Source: Adineta vaga (Eukaryota; Rotifera). From it: DNA of 64,000 nucleotides. Each line of letters begins with the position of its first letter. The stretch's first letter is position 1. The stretch lies in assembly GCA_021613535.1 (NCBI GenBank), contig CP075492.1, positions 14,384,001-14,448,000 of the forward strand. Direction: 5' to 3'. Positions 1 through 10,189 of the stretch are shown one piece after another. Below the pieces are notes generated by a model. It ran no database searches. It was given only the letters and a program-made list of their open reading frames with translations, and was not told where the DNA came from. Both the position numbers and the translations under genes were made by a program.

Positions 1-945
1 CTAGTTATCTTTCAGATATTGTATATGTATTGATATTAAGGAACAGATTAATTTATTATATCGATATCGAGTAAAATTTGGTGATTGTTGATGCAGGAAA
101 GAGAAAATACGATTATTCTGTGGTAATATGTTTGGTTTAACTGAAGATGAAGATTAAAATAGAAGGGTCAATATCGATATAATTTTGCATTTCTGAATAT
201 TGATCTCTCGTTATATTTGTTCGTCTAAACCAGCAACAACATAGCGAGAACTTACTGTGACACTTTTAGATGAATAGAAGCTTTCGCGTTGATGGAGCTA
301 CGCTTTCTTTTATTTGTTTATATTATATATTGCATCGTGTTGATGGAAAATACTTGCTTATATATTCGCCAAATCGGAGAGAATAACCAAGAGAAAATAA
401 GTTGAGGACAATACATAATAAAGAAGGAAATATCGACTAAATATTCTACTTTTTAGTCAGCGTACAGATACCCGATTGATTCAATATATCTGCAGAGAAA
501 AAGTCAAGAAAAATGGGTACTGATGAATTTTTGAACACATGGACTGTGAGCATTAGATGGATACCTGATATCGTCACATTCACATACATCTATATGACGC
601 AATCGATAAGAGATTCAGTTATTCAATCAATTTGACGTCATCAAATTTTGTGCATTATTATTTATCTCTATACATCCTTTTCCTCTTTCACATTATATTA
701 TAACATGTGTTGCTTATTTGACAATTGGATATTTTATCATGTCGTTTTTCCCTTTTTTTTAGTCTCTAAATCTATATAAATATATCGGGAAATCAAATAC
801 AATAAAAGCGAAAGAAAGATTCTTAAATTGTAGTTTCATAGAATTCATATTGTAACAGGTGAATCTACTGTAAGCTGTCAAGGAGAATAGAACGTTTAAT
901 GAATCTAGTATTTTTATTTGTTTTATTATATTCTAGTTTTAATCA
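1..945. other. non-coding stretch
   Basis: No supported coding exon is seen on either strand. The sequence is AT-rich with short runs of T and A, and the last 180 bases probably hold the promoter and leader of the gene starting at 946. Confidence 0.5.
775..780 (+). promoter_or_regulatory. possible TATA box
   Basis: TATAAA within TCTATATAAATATA, about 165 bases upstream of the ATG at 946. The distance allows a leader of about 135 bases. Motif match only. Confidence 0.3.
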
Positions 946-2175
946 ATGAATACTAATTCGACAGTACAAACAACAACTGTTCAGTACAAAATATCGTATG
1001 ATAGTTTACAAATGTACTTGATTAAATACATCTTTTTTCTCCTACTAGATGTTTCCATAATCGAAAGAAAAAGATACAGTGTATGATTTTATCGATCTTT
1101 CTTGGTATGTTCATCTTAATAGGAATCATAGTTCCAGTAATAATTGTTGGTAAATTCTCTGAGATAACTGTACAATCCACTTTTATGACAACGAGAACTA
1201 TGGAGCTATCAACTACAAAACAGACAAGTACTACACGAGGTATTATCACACCACAACCTACGACCACCAAACCTACAATATTATCAACTACAACACCTAA
1301 AAGAGGTATTTAATAAAAACGAAGATGAACATGTATAATTAAAAGAAACTATCACAACAAACCTTTTCTCTTAACAGTATCGAATATTTGAGTTCGTTGT
1401 GAATATAGATAATCGATGTGAAACAACATCTACTTTAGTAACACGTCAGCAATCATTTAAAAAGAACAGTTAGAGTATAAAACCATATGTATCTTCGAAG
1501 TCATCCAACGGAAAATATTTCTTACATGTCAATGCGCTTAAAATAACGATTTATCGAAAGTTTTTGAAAAAATCTTGCATTTATCTATAAAATAATTTTG
1601 TAGTTTTAATACCACTGTACACCGTTAATGGGTCAATTATGGGAATATATAACACAACTATAGGTGGAAATAGTTTACCATCAACACCTGGCTTTGAAAC
1701 TGGTCAATACCCACCAAAACTCAAGCCACATAATGTATGTGATGGTGACATATCAACAAAATATCAAAATTTTGGACATTGTTCAGTAACTTTCATGAAT
1801 GGTACATGTGGTTCAGGTACGGGTTTGTATTTTGAATTAGAACGTAGTACAATGATAGTCACTGCTCTAAGAATTTGCGTAGACAAAAAAAGGCCCCCAC
1901 GTGAACCGAAAACAGTGTCATTGGAAGGAAGTAATCTTTCGAGAGGAGCGCTCACTTTTGGTACAAGTTGGACTCTTTTGTATAATGGTGCGACTGGATT
2001 TACGTCAGATTATCTGCGGGATGAATGTGGTCCGTTACAATCATTCAGTAACTCAGTGCCATACAAAAGCTATCGATTTCTCGTTTCAAGCACGAACATC
2101 AACACAGACAGTACCGAATACTCTGATTTGGAACTATATGAAGATGAATTGTTGCATACGAATGGATCTTCATAA
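946..2175 (+). CDS. type II membrane protein with Thr-rich stalk and discoidin-like ectodomain
   Basis: Three exons are proposed: 946-983, 1049-1305 and 1604-2175. Both introns are GT-AG and keep the frame (phases 2 and 1), giving a protein of about 288 residues. It starts with a short polar N-terminus and a basic stretch (HNRKKIQ), followed by one hydrophobic anchor (LSIFLGMFILIGIIVPVIIV) and a Thr/Ser-rich stalk of the kind that carries O-glycans. The ectodomain of about 190 residues has DGDISTKYQNFG, VSLEGSN and SWTLLYNG segments. These resemble the galactose-binding/discoidin-like fold found in many rotifer surface proteins. The likely role is an extracellular carbohydrate- or surface-binding protein, but the ligand is unknown. 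The first intron is 65 nt; the second, 298 nt, is long for this window, so a missed exon there is possible. The domain call rests on pattern memory, not a search. Confidence 0.6.
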
Positions 2176-2492
2176 AACAAAATTCATTGATTCGCTTCAT
2201 TTTCTCAAAACTTCGATTTTTTCCTGATATTTCGATGATATCTCTATATGTAGTTTTTTGCTTTCATCTGTATGCTTTATTTATTGAAAAATTATAATTT
2301 TCGTGGGTGGTAATCATTTTCAAACATCATCCATTGTTCTTTAGTTCACACATTTTATTTGAGCATAAACAAGATGTATCGCCATGTATCGGAAGATTGT
2401 AGTGCACTCAAAAATGTCTGACTCATATTTTTCTTATCTTCAAAAACTTTGAATTAATACGTTATTTCAATTCTGTGATGTAATTACATATT

Positions 2493-2500
2493 TATAAAAG
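2493..2500 (+). promoter_or_regulatory. TATA box
   Basis: TATAAAAG lies 37-44 bases upstream of the ATG at 2537, which implies a very short 5' leader for the next gene. Confidence 0.45.
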
Positions 2501-2536
2501 AATCACGCTCTGCATTGAAGTCGTCTATACTATACA

Positions 2537-3574
2537 ATGCCTGCTTCAAATAACAAATACAATCGAACATTACCAAAATTATATCAATATCCAAATTGGG
2601 AAGTACCTGCATCGAATATTATCCAGACTCATTCATTATTATCTTTATCTGGATATAAAGAAACGCTTAAACAAAACCAATCGACTATTCCACATCTTGT
2701 TGGTTTATCACGACCAGAAGCTAATTATATTTTATTGAATGAAACATTCTATGGATTATTAATCAAAGAACATTATCGATTAAATGAATCTTATCTGTTA
2801 GAAAATGTTCAGAACGAAGATGAAACATTAGATATCGATGAAGAAGAAGCATTTCGTCTTGAATTAAAACGTACGCTAAATGAACTGGATAGAGAGCCTT
2901 GTGAACGAAGAATTGTTGAATTGAAGAATGATTCTACTAAACTATTTCCTGCTTTAAATCAATTGAAACATGGAGATATAATACAATTTCGAAATGAACG
3001 ATTACAATTTTCTTTTTTTGTTTATCAAGCAAAAAAAGGTACATTTGAACAATTATTAAATCAATTTCAACTCTATATTCGAAAATTTCTCGAAGAAAAT
3101 GATGATTCAATTCATAATGTTCAATCATTGTCTACTAATGAATATGAATTCATCTTAATTCCAACGATTGAACCTGATGGATATGGTATTCCATCTGTAT
3201 TCAATGATGCACCATTATATTATTTTAAACATTTATCACCTGGTGTGATGTATCGTTGGATTTATGTGAATTTAATTGATCAATCAATGCCGATTTATGA
3301 TTATATTCAACGAGATATTCAATTGAAAAAACAATGTCCAACCTATCGAACATTGGTGAATGAAGCTGGCATCACTGATAGTTTAATTGATGAAGAAGAT
3401 GGTGAAGAAATGACTATTGAAGATTTAGAAACATTTCCAAATGATTATGTATGTCTTTATGATGAAGTGAAATCAAAATTAAATATTGAATGGAGAAACA
3501 TTGATGCGAATGATTATTGTAATCGATATTCGGCAATGTATTTACTAACTAAATGGACACAACAACTACAATGA
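2537..3574 (+). CDS. uncharacterised acidic single-exon protein
   Basis: A single ATG-initiated frame encodes 345 residues ending in TGA. I do not recognise the family. There is no signal peptide, membrane segment or zinc-binding pattern. The protein is acidic, with Asp/Glu clusters near residue 100 (DEEEAFRLELKRTLNELD) and near residue 295 (IDEEDGEEMTIEDLE). A central part (HGDIIQFRNERLQFSFFVYQ) alternates like beta strands. Codon use looks like that of neighbouring genes. A good TATA box sits just upstream, which supports a real transcription unit. It is probably cytosolic; no function is assigned. Confidence 0.7.
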   Translation: MPASNNKYNRTLPKLYQYPNWEVPASNIIQTHSLLSLSGYKETLKQNQSTIPHLVGLSRPEANYILLNETFYGLLIKEHYRLNESYLLENVQNEDETLDIDEEEAFRLELKRTLNELDREPCERRIVELKNDSTKLFPALNQLKHGDIIQFRNERLQFSFFVYQAKKGTFEQLLNQFQLYIRKFLEENDDSIHNVQSLSTNEYEFILIPTIEPDGYGIPSVFNDAPLYYFKHLSPGVMYRWIYVNLIDQSMPIYDYIQRDIQLKKQCPTYRTLVNEAGITDSLIDEEDGEEMTIEDLETFPNDYVCLYDEVKSKLNIEWRNIDANDYCNRYSAMYLLTKWTQQLQ

Positions 3575-4993
3575 GTCGGCATAGTTTATTGCTTATTTCT
3601 TTCGTTTGTATTGAGGGTGGGTGAGTGTAAGGAATATTATGAAAGTGTTGATGTGAGTTACTTATTTATAATTCAATCCTACCAACATTCTCAAACACAC
3701 TCTCACCCACTACAAATTCTCGGACAAATTACAATTATAAGTTGCTTTGGCCAGTTTCAGCCTTCCTGAATTAAATAGTTTTGCCACATATATAAAATAT
3801 GATTCCGAAGTAATTTTATGAAAACAAATACGAATCGTAGTCATCCGAAGTCAAGATAATTATTTCGCATAATTGATGATCGATAGTATCTAAGTAGCTA
3901 TTTTCGCAACTTTAGGAAGAGCTTAACAAAATAATCAACCTAATTTGAATTTCATACTGAAGTCTCTTGTACTGCCAGTGACTTATATAATATTTCTTTG
4001 AAATTACTCAATGATAGGACACTCGCTTTGTTTTTCGAACAAATAATTGTTTAATATACGATGACAAAATACGTTCTGTTCAATTGATCAGAAGCGATTC
4101 GATTTCAATACTATTCAGTAAGTGGTGTGACATATCCTCTGTTTCTGAGACGCCCCATCAACTCTCACATAAGAGGAGGGTGCGCTCCCAAAACACAAGT
4201 TATGTGACACTACTGCAAAAATAGAACAAACTTTCCCACACTCGTTGTTTACTCTTAGCATACAACTCTGATTTCCTGGTGAATGAATTCGTTTTAATGA
4301 CCTTTCATATTTAAACGATTCTTTTCACTCCTTATTTTGAGCTTGGCCTACGTTTCGTTCTTTCCTCACATTTGCACAACTCATCAGAATGACCTATGAA
4401 CACACTTTGACTGAAAACCATCTTCACACACTCGTCTTTGACAGCTCGAGTTATGCAGCAAGAAACTAAGTATTTTCAGAAGTAAAACTAAAATCCATTG
4501 CAGAGTTCAAGAAAATTGAAACCTTTGAAATGTATTCATGCAATATAAAGTATGCAAGCGTTGCATAACTATACAGAATATATTTCGGTTTTGTGACCCA
4601 AAAGTTGCATTTTATTCAAAGAAACAACCCTATACGTACGGGATTGATTTTCATACGGCTATCCTCGTTCCAAAAAAACGTAAAAATCGATAATCTAGAT
4701 ATTGGTCAAACGAGCTGGAAACCTACAGTGCCTTTCTAACTGTGTAGTGAATTCTTTTCAGCATCTTTATATTCATTGCAATATCTTTGAAACCATAAAC
4801 TTCGAAATTCCAACGATTCAAACATACCAATCAGAGAGAAGTTTTAAAAATTGGTTTATGAACATAGAAGAACTCTCATAAAAAGAAAAATATAAAAAAT
4901 ACAAGTTCTTTGCTAGTACTCGGAGGCTTTAGAGCTTGTAGAAGGCCGGACTTTATCGATTGCTTACTTTTTATTCTATTGATTATACAGCGT
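3575..4993. other. non-coding stretch
   Basis: No supported gene. It holds an imperfect inverted repeat (3614-3710) just after the upstream stop codon and otherwise AT-rich spacer. The stretch from about 4876 lies just 3' of the stop codon of the U-box/kinase gene, on the opposite strand. Confidence 0.5.
3614..3710. repeat. imperfect inverted repeat with GTGGGTGAG arms
   Basis: The left arm (GGGTGGGTGAGTGT at about 3614) and the right arm (ACACTCTCACCCAC ending at 3710) are imperfect reverse complements around a spacer of about 50 bases. It lies 40 bases after a stop codon. The arms are rich in GTGGG, like the TGTGGG arrays at 43134 and 60982. A transcription-end hairpin or a decayed telomere-like insertion are both possible. 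Confidence 0.45.
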
Positions 4994-6150
4994 TTACAGC
5001 ATGTTAGGCAAACAAAATGTAGAGAATGGCGACTGATTTGCATTCGATTGGTTATTCGGCGTTTGCAGCATGTTAGACCAAGGGGGACTAGAGAATGGCG
5101 ACGGATATGCATTCGATTGATTATTCAGCGTTTCCAGTGTGTTAGACCAAGGGGGACTCGAGAATGACGACTGATTTGCATTCGATTGATTATTCAGCGT
5201 TTCCAGTGTGTTAGACCAAGGGGGACTCGAGAATGACGACTGATTTGCATTCGATTGATTATTCAGCGTTTCCAGTGTGTTAGACCAAGGGGGACTCGAG
5301 AATGACGACTGATTTGCATTCGATTGATTATTCAGCGTTTCCAGTGTGTTAGACCAAGGGGGACTCGAGAATGACGACTGATTTGCATTCGATTGATTAT
5401 TCAGCGTTTCCAGTGTGTTAGACCAAGGGGGACTCGAGAATGACGACTGATTTGCATTCGATTGATTATTCAGCGTTTCCAGTGTGTTAGACCAAGGGGG
5501 ACTCGAGAATGACGACTGATTTGCATTCGATTGATTATTCAGCGTTTCCAGTGTGTTAGACCAAGGGGACTCGAGAATGACGACTGATTTGCATTCGATT
5601 GATTATTTCAGCGTTTCCAGTGTGTTAGACCAAGGGGGACTCGAGAATGACGACTGATTTGCATTCGATTGATTATTCAGCGTTTCCAGTGTGTTAGACC
5701 AAGGGGGACTCGAGAATGACGACTGATTTGCATTCGATTGATTATTCAGCGTTTCCAGTGTGTTAGACCAAGGGGGACTCGAGAATGACGACTGATTTGC
5801 ATTCGATTGATTATTCAGCGTTTCCAGTGTGTTAGCCCAACGAGGTCTAGGATATGTCGGCGTATTATTGTTCGATTGATTATTCGGCGTTTGCGGTCTG
5901 TTAGCCCAACGAGGTCTAGGATATGTCGGCGTATTATTGTTCGATTGATTATTCGGTGTTTGCGGTCTGTTAGCCCAACGAGGTCTAGGATATGTCGGCG
6001 TATTATTGTTCGATTGATTATTCGGCGTTTGCGGTCTGTTAGCCCAACGAGGTCTAGGATATGTCGGCGCATTTGCGTTCGATTGATTATTCGGCGTTTG
6101 CAGTCTGTTAGCCCAACGAGGTCTAGCATATGTCGGTGTATTCGTGTTCG
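4994..6150 (-). repeat. coding minisatellite, 69-bp unit, about 17 copies in two types
   Basis: A 69-bp unit, 23 codons, is repeated head to tail. Five copies from about 5830 to 6150 encode the RPRWANRPQTP type. About twelve copies from 4994 to 5830 encode the SSFSSPPWSNTLETL type. The ten central copies of the second type are nearly identical in DNA, which points to recent expansion or gene conversion. The two outermost copies near 5000-5070 are diverged. Trp-Ala/Ser-Asn is kept in both types except the most degenerate distal copy. Confidence 0.9.
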
Positions 6151-8056
6151 ATTCATAAGATGGCATTTGTTGTGGGTGATCGACAAGGATAACATCTGTC
6201 AACCGATTTTCGTTTGAGTGGCCGCCTTTCTTTCCCTGAATGGTCGCAGGGGGCGTTGTATCATATTGATTAGGTCCGAACCCACGAAAGCTGTTGGGAT
6301 TACTTTCATTTATGGATGTTTCAGTGTTTGGCATTAAATATCCTTTGCCATTAGTTTTTGATGGTTGTTGATTTACGCACTGATTCCAGATGGAATCACG
6401 GAAAGTGTCTTGCGGTGTAGGAGTACTATGATCACAATTTGCCTATTAATAGTAAAGAACGATCACTATGATAACATATCTCAAACTGTTACTTGATGCT
6501 CGAGGAGGTTATCAGCGTAGCATGCTTCTCCACAGTACTCACACGGAATTTGTACTTTGATGGGCGTCTGACTTATTATACTAACACGATAGAAATTATT
6601 CATTTTTAATAAGAAACTTAAAGAAATCTACCATCTCTGCTGTTCCATTCGAATTTGTTCTTGTTGACGGCAAATGCCCTGAGAATGAAAAAAAACAGAG
6701 TTTGCGTGATTGTAAAATGGCTCTTTACAATATGAGTCGACCAATCAGAACGATCAATCAATGCGTCACAAAATTCACATGGAATAACAACATTGTCTTG
6801 AGAAGAGGGAACCTGTGTTTGATCTAAAAGCAAAATTCAAGAATAGAATAGAATAGAATAGAAGAATGAAGCAACACTTACTTGGAAATTTATTGACAAC
6901 CTTAGATGACGATGAATGCCTGCTGAAAATAAAAGAACGTCATTAGTTATGAAAGACCGAAACTAAACAACTTTATATAGTTGTCGACTGACTTCGTGTC
7001 AATTGATGACAATAACTCTTTTAAGTCTATGAAAGATGGACGCTTGACAGCTTCTAAATTCCAGCACTGATTGACGATTGTCCAAAGAGAATGACCGCAG
7101 AGGAATGGTTGTTGAAGTCTTTCGTCATTTAATTTTCGTTTTCGAACATCATTGTCATCATGTAGAGAGCTGTATGGTAATTGTCCATGAGAAAGAGCTT
7201 CCCACATGAGAACACCCATCGCATAAATATCAGACTTTTCTGAATAGTTTGATCGATCAGGATTCCGAAGAATTTCGGGGGAAACATATCGCGTAGGAAC
7301 GACTGTCATTGTGGACGTCGATGGACTATCTACCATAGAATAAACGGTGCTTCCACGTGTTAAGCCAAAGTCAGTTAATTTAACTAAATTCTCCTTTGGC
7401 TTGTTTGGATTTGAACGAAAAACGAGAACATTTCGACAAGCTAAATCTCCGTGAATAATACCATTGTCAACAAGACAGATCATAGCGTCACATATTTGTT
7501 CAAAGATTCTTCTTAAAACTTGTTCCGTCGGTTTGAATCCATTTTCGCGAAGTAATTCAGAAAGATCACCATGCGGAGCATATTCTTGCAGAAGCATGAC
7601 AGAACCGGGATTCGATTGGACAAGTCCGAAAGTACGAACAATGTTTGGATGACAACTGAGTTGAACATAAAATGATGCCTCACGATTGGCTTTTGCTCCA
7701 TCAATTTTCAATAAAATAATCGGTGGTCCACTCCGATTAGTCCATTCAACTTCATAAATTGATTTACCGAATCCTTGAAATAATGGTCTCGTTCTTGTTT
7801 TTCGAATATCTACATCGAGTTGAAAGTGATACTGAGTTTGTTGTGACTGAGATGCACTTTTCCATTCTTCGATCATTTTCTTCACCGTATAATTTGTTTT
7901 TAATGAATTTACACTCATCGGCTGTCGTGTAATAGGACTTGTTTTATTTCTTGATAACCATTCTGTAATTGCTACTCTTTCATATGTGTGCCCATCATCA
8001 CCTACAACAGGATCTTCAAATATTTCGCCTGTTATGGGACATTTGCATGACTCCAT
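4994..8056 (-). CDS. U-box / protein kinase / double zinc finger protein with 23-residue tandem repeats
   Basis: Six exons are proposed: 8056-6972, 6922-6882, 6823-6729, 6678-6632, 6580-6493 and 6442-4994. The introns are 49-58 nt, all in phase, giving about 934 residues. Residues 1-68 form a U-box (CKCPITGEIFEDPVVGDDGHTY), the E2-binding fold of a ubiquitin ligase. Residues 90-357 form a protein kinase with a Lys in ILLKID, HGDLACRNV in the catalytic loop and DFG; HGD replaces the usual HRD. Two Cys/His fingers follow (IPCEFCDALIDRSDWSTH and IPCEYCGEACYADNLLEHQ), like XAF1/TRAF-type fingers. The C-terminus is a Pro/Asn/Ser-rich array of seventeen 23-residue repeats. The expected roles are ubiquitin transfer plus phosphorylation in one cytosolic protein; no substrate is evident. 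The last exon carries an extra base near 5606 (in-frame TAA) and a missing base near 5563 that restores frame. The ATG at 8056 was chosen because the codon two upstream is GTG. Confidence 0.75.
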
Positions 8057-8135
8057 GCGCACACGTTAAGAATCACAACTTCCTAATTATTGTAGAAAAA
8101 AAGAATGAAATGGATGAATATCAAATCACAGCTTG

Positions 8136-8143
8136 CTTTTATA
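8136..8143 (-). promoter_or_regulatory. TATA box of the U-box/kinase gene
   Basis: On the minus strand the sequence reads TATAAAAG, 80 bases upstream of the ATG at 8056. Confidence 0.4.
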
Positions 8144-8345
8144 GTCTATGAGGACGAGAAAGTGTGTATTTTTCTTCGTCAAACACGGTGTTACCTTTGT
8201 AAAAGAAGATATATCTTATCACAGTGTCTCTGTTTTTCTGCAGAAAAAGGTGAAACAATGATTCACCTGTATAGAGATGTGTATTTTATTGCAATGAAAT
8301 GAAATAGAGAACTCTCTTTAACTCAAAGCATCTTATTTTGAAATT

Positions 8346-9221
8346 TTAAGTGTACATTTGTGTAGCATCAAATGGTCCTTCATCACTGATGAATGATGCC
8401 AATGCTGGATTTCGTAGTATATCATATATGTCATACCATTGACCATTGATTGTCACCATACGATTAACTAATCGTATACCATGACTGTAATCTTTATAGA
8501 AACGATCATGTGATTTATAATTTAATGGTTGAATCATTTGACCAGATGGATACCACCATCCTACGATAGCTACATTTTGTGGGTATGTTAATAGTCCAGT
8601 AGTGATCACTACATCTTTTTTTTGACCGCTAACTAATTCTCCAGGGGTTTTATTTCCAAGTGCAGTTTGGATTTTCGTATTATGAAATACCATTCGTTCG
8701 GTTGACATCATTGATGAATCATAGGGTGGACCATTTGGACTAGGAGTTAGTTTTACTGTAGCTGCTTGCCAAATTTGATACGCCATTTTTTTCGTTGGTA
8801 AAACAGCACTAAATAAATCGGCAACTTTTCTTGCTGTTAATGGATTGAGTGGTGTTCGTAAATAATCTGTATTCGTGCCAACACAAAGAACATCAGGAAG
8901 AACCCAATATACGAGTGTATCATTACCGGCCTTAACCGAAATTGGAATAGGAGTTCGCATAAAATCAGGTATATTTCCAGCTTGAAATTGAGCCAAGATT
9001 AAATCTTCTCTCATTTGATTCGGACCAATATTCATAATTGAATTACCAAATGCTGTTCCAGTTATCGTACTTGATGGAATTGTAAATATTGGCATATCTG
9101 TTGCAGAAATATTCGACGATGCGCTAGCCTCAAAACCAGTATCATGAGCAAGACTTTCTATACAATTACTGGACAACATCACAAGCACAATAGTAAACCA
9201 TACGATGTTGGTTTGACACAT
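8346..9221 (-). CDS. secreted protein of a bacterial-type family
   Basis: A single exon encodes 291 residues. A signal peptide is clear (hydrophobic IVWFTIVLVMLSS at residues 6-18, probable cleavage around residues 22-25). The mature part contains VLPDVLCVGTNTDYLRTP, LPTKKMAYQIWQAA, KKDVVITTG, VAIVGWWYPSGQMIQPL and DYSHGIRLVN, ending near ALASFISDEGP. From memory these blocks match a widespread bacterial and fungal family of uncharacterised secreted proteins, with the same order (LPT-K-M, KKDVVI, VAI-GW, IQPL, YSHG-RLV). I know of no established reaction. His and Asp residues in the HDRFYKDYSHG block could be catalytic or metal-binding. The lack of introns in an intron-rich window fits horizontal acquisition. 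It is convergent with nothing nearby; the U-box/kinase gene lies downstream on the same strand. Confidence 0.75.
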   Translation of the reverse strand: MCQTNIVWFTIVLVMLSSNCIESLAHDTGFEASASSNISATDMPIFTIPSSTITGTAFGNSIMNIGPNQMREDLILAQFQAGNIPDFMRTPIPISVKAGNDTLVYWVLPDVLCVGTNTDYLRTPLNPLTARKVADLFSAVLPTKKMAYQIWQAATVKLTPSPNGPPYDSSMMSTERMVFHNTKIQTALGNKTPGELVSGQKKDVVITTGLLTYPQNVAIVGWWYPSGQMIQPLNYKSHDRFYKDYSHGIRLVNRMVTINGQWYDIYDILRNPALASFISDEGPFDATQMYT

Positions 9222-9715
9222 TTTTAACGAATAAATTTATCGTTTATGTTAAACTGAAAGGTATGGATTACATTTATAGATAGCAAAGAATGTCGATACC
9301 TATATCGGATGAAAATAAATGAATGTGAAAAAAACTGAATGCAACCATATGTTAAAATTAATTTCAATTCGTTTTCTTTTAAGAAAGAACGACGGATGAA
9401 TACAATATGTCAATATATCTTGTAAATCAGCTGAATTTTTTAGATTGTTTTTCTATTTAATAAATAACATATCAATGAAATTATTACGCCTTTCATATAG
9501 TACATGAAATTTAGATAAATCATTATCAAACATGATGATATTCACTTTGATCCGATTTCTTATTAATACAGAAAACGTTATTTTTCATGAAGAGATCATT
9601 CATAACTATACAGAAGATTAAACATTATGAATGTTGTGACAAAAAATGTTTTAATTGTGACGATTCGTATAGTCGCAGTTGCTGTTAGCACTGTTATTGA
9701 TATGTTTGTATTACT

Positions 9716-9904
9716 TTAGGTAGTCATTGATTCCGTGAAGGTTGTTGCCATCTCTGTCATTGATGCGTTCATAGTCGCTGTTGTATTCATTGCTGATGTG
9801 ATCATAGTTGTTGTTTCTGTTACTGATATGGATTCTTCTGTTTGAGTTTTACTGTTTGGAGCATAGGTTACCAGAAGTATCAGTGTCAGAATAATAAAAA
9901 ACAT
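9716..9904 (-). CDS. small Thr/Met-rich secreted peptide (doubtful)
   Basis: An ATG frame of 62 residues begins with a plausible signal peptide (MFFIILTLILLVTYA) and continues as a Thr/Ser/Met-rich tail (SAMNTTATMNASMTEM) with no Cys. It could be a mucin-like small secreted protein or the first exon of a longer gene; no clear donor was found before the TAA. Low-complexity composition makes chance possible. Confidence 0.3.
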   Translation of the reverse strand: MFFIILTLILLVTYAPNSKTQTEESISVTETTTMITSAMNTTATMNASMTEMATTFTESMTT

Positions 9905-10013
9905 TACAACTATGGATAGTATCCGGCCTAGAGTTTGTTTGTTTTTCTGATCAAAACATCTAGCGAAAAGAAAGGACTATCCTAGATATTTAATAAAACA
10001 ATTTCGAATAATC

Positions 10014-10189
10014 CTACGATGTTTTCGATCGAACAGGTTTTTGAATATGCATCCATGCGTCTGAATCAATTGATTGTGTCTAAAAATAATATAGAATGAA
10101 ATCAAACAAAACAGTTTCAATTATTTGAATGTTTCCATTACGTCAAGAACTTCGACGACGCTAGGACTTTGAATTGATGTTGCAATCAT
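10014..10189 (-). CDS. possible two-exon small ORF or 3' end of an unresolved gene
   Basis: Exon 10189-10142 starts with ATG and ends at GAC|GTAATG. A 62-nt intron ends in a strong acceptor (TATTATTTTTAG), and exon 10079-10014 finishes with TAG. The frame is kept (phase 0) and gives 37 residues with no recognised domain. The intron length and acceptor are what genes here show, but the peptide is short, so this may be the tail of a longer gene or chance. Confidence 0.2.

Noticed and set aside
1022-1270. 82-codon minus-strand frame
   Set aside because: Antisense shadow of the TM/Thr-rich exon at 1049-1305; valine-rich because the sense strand is Thr-rich.
4910-6217. CRISPR-like regular repeats and plus-strand Arg/Ile-rich open frames
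   Set aside because: The 69-bp units are directly adjacent with no unique spacers, and they are explained by a minus-strand coding repeat with a Pro/Asn/Trp consensus. The plus-strand frames are shadows of the same DNA.
6618-6833. Separate small zinc-finger gene
   Set aside because: Flanking donor and acceptor sites place it in phase between the kinase and repeat exons of one gene.
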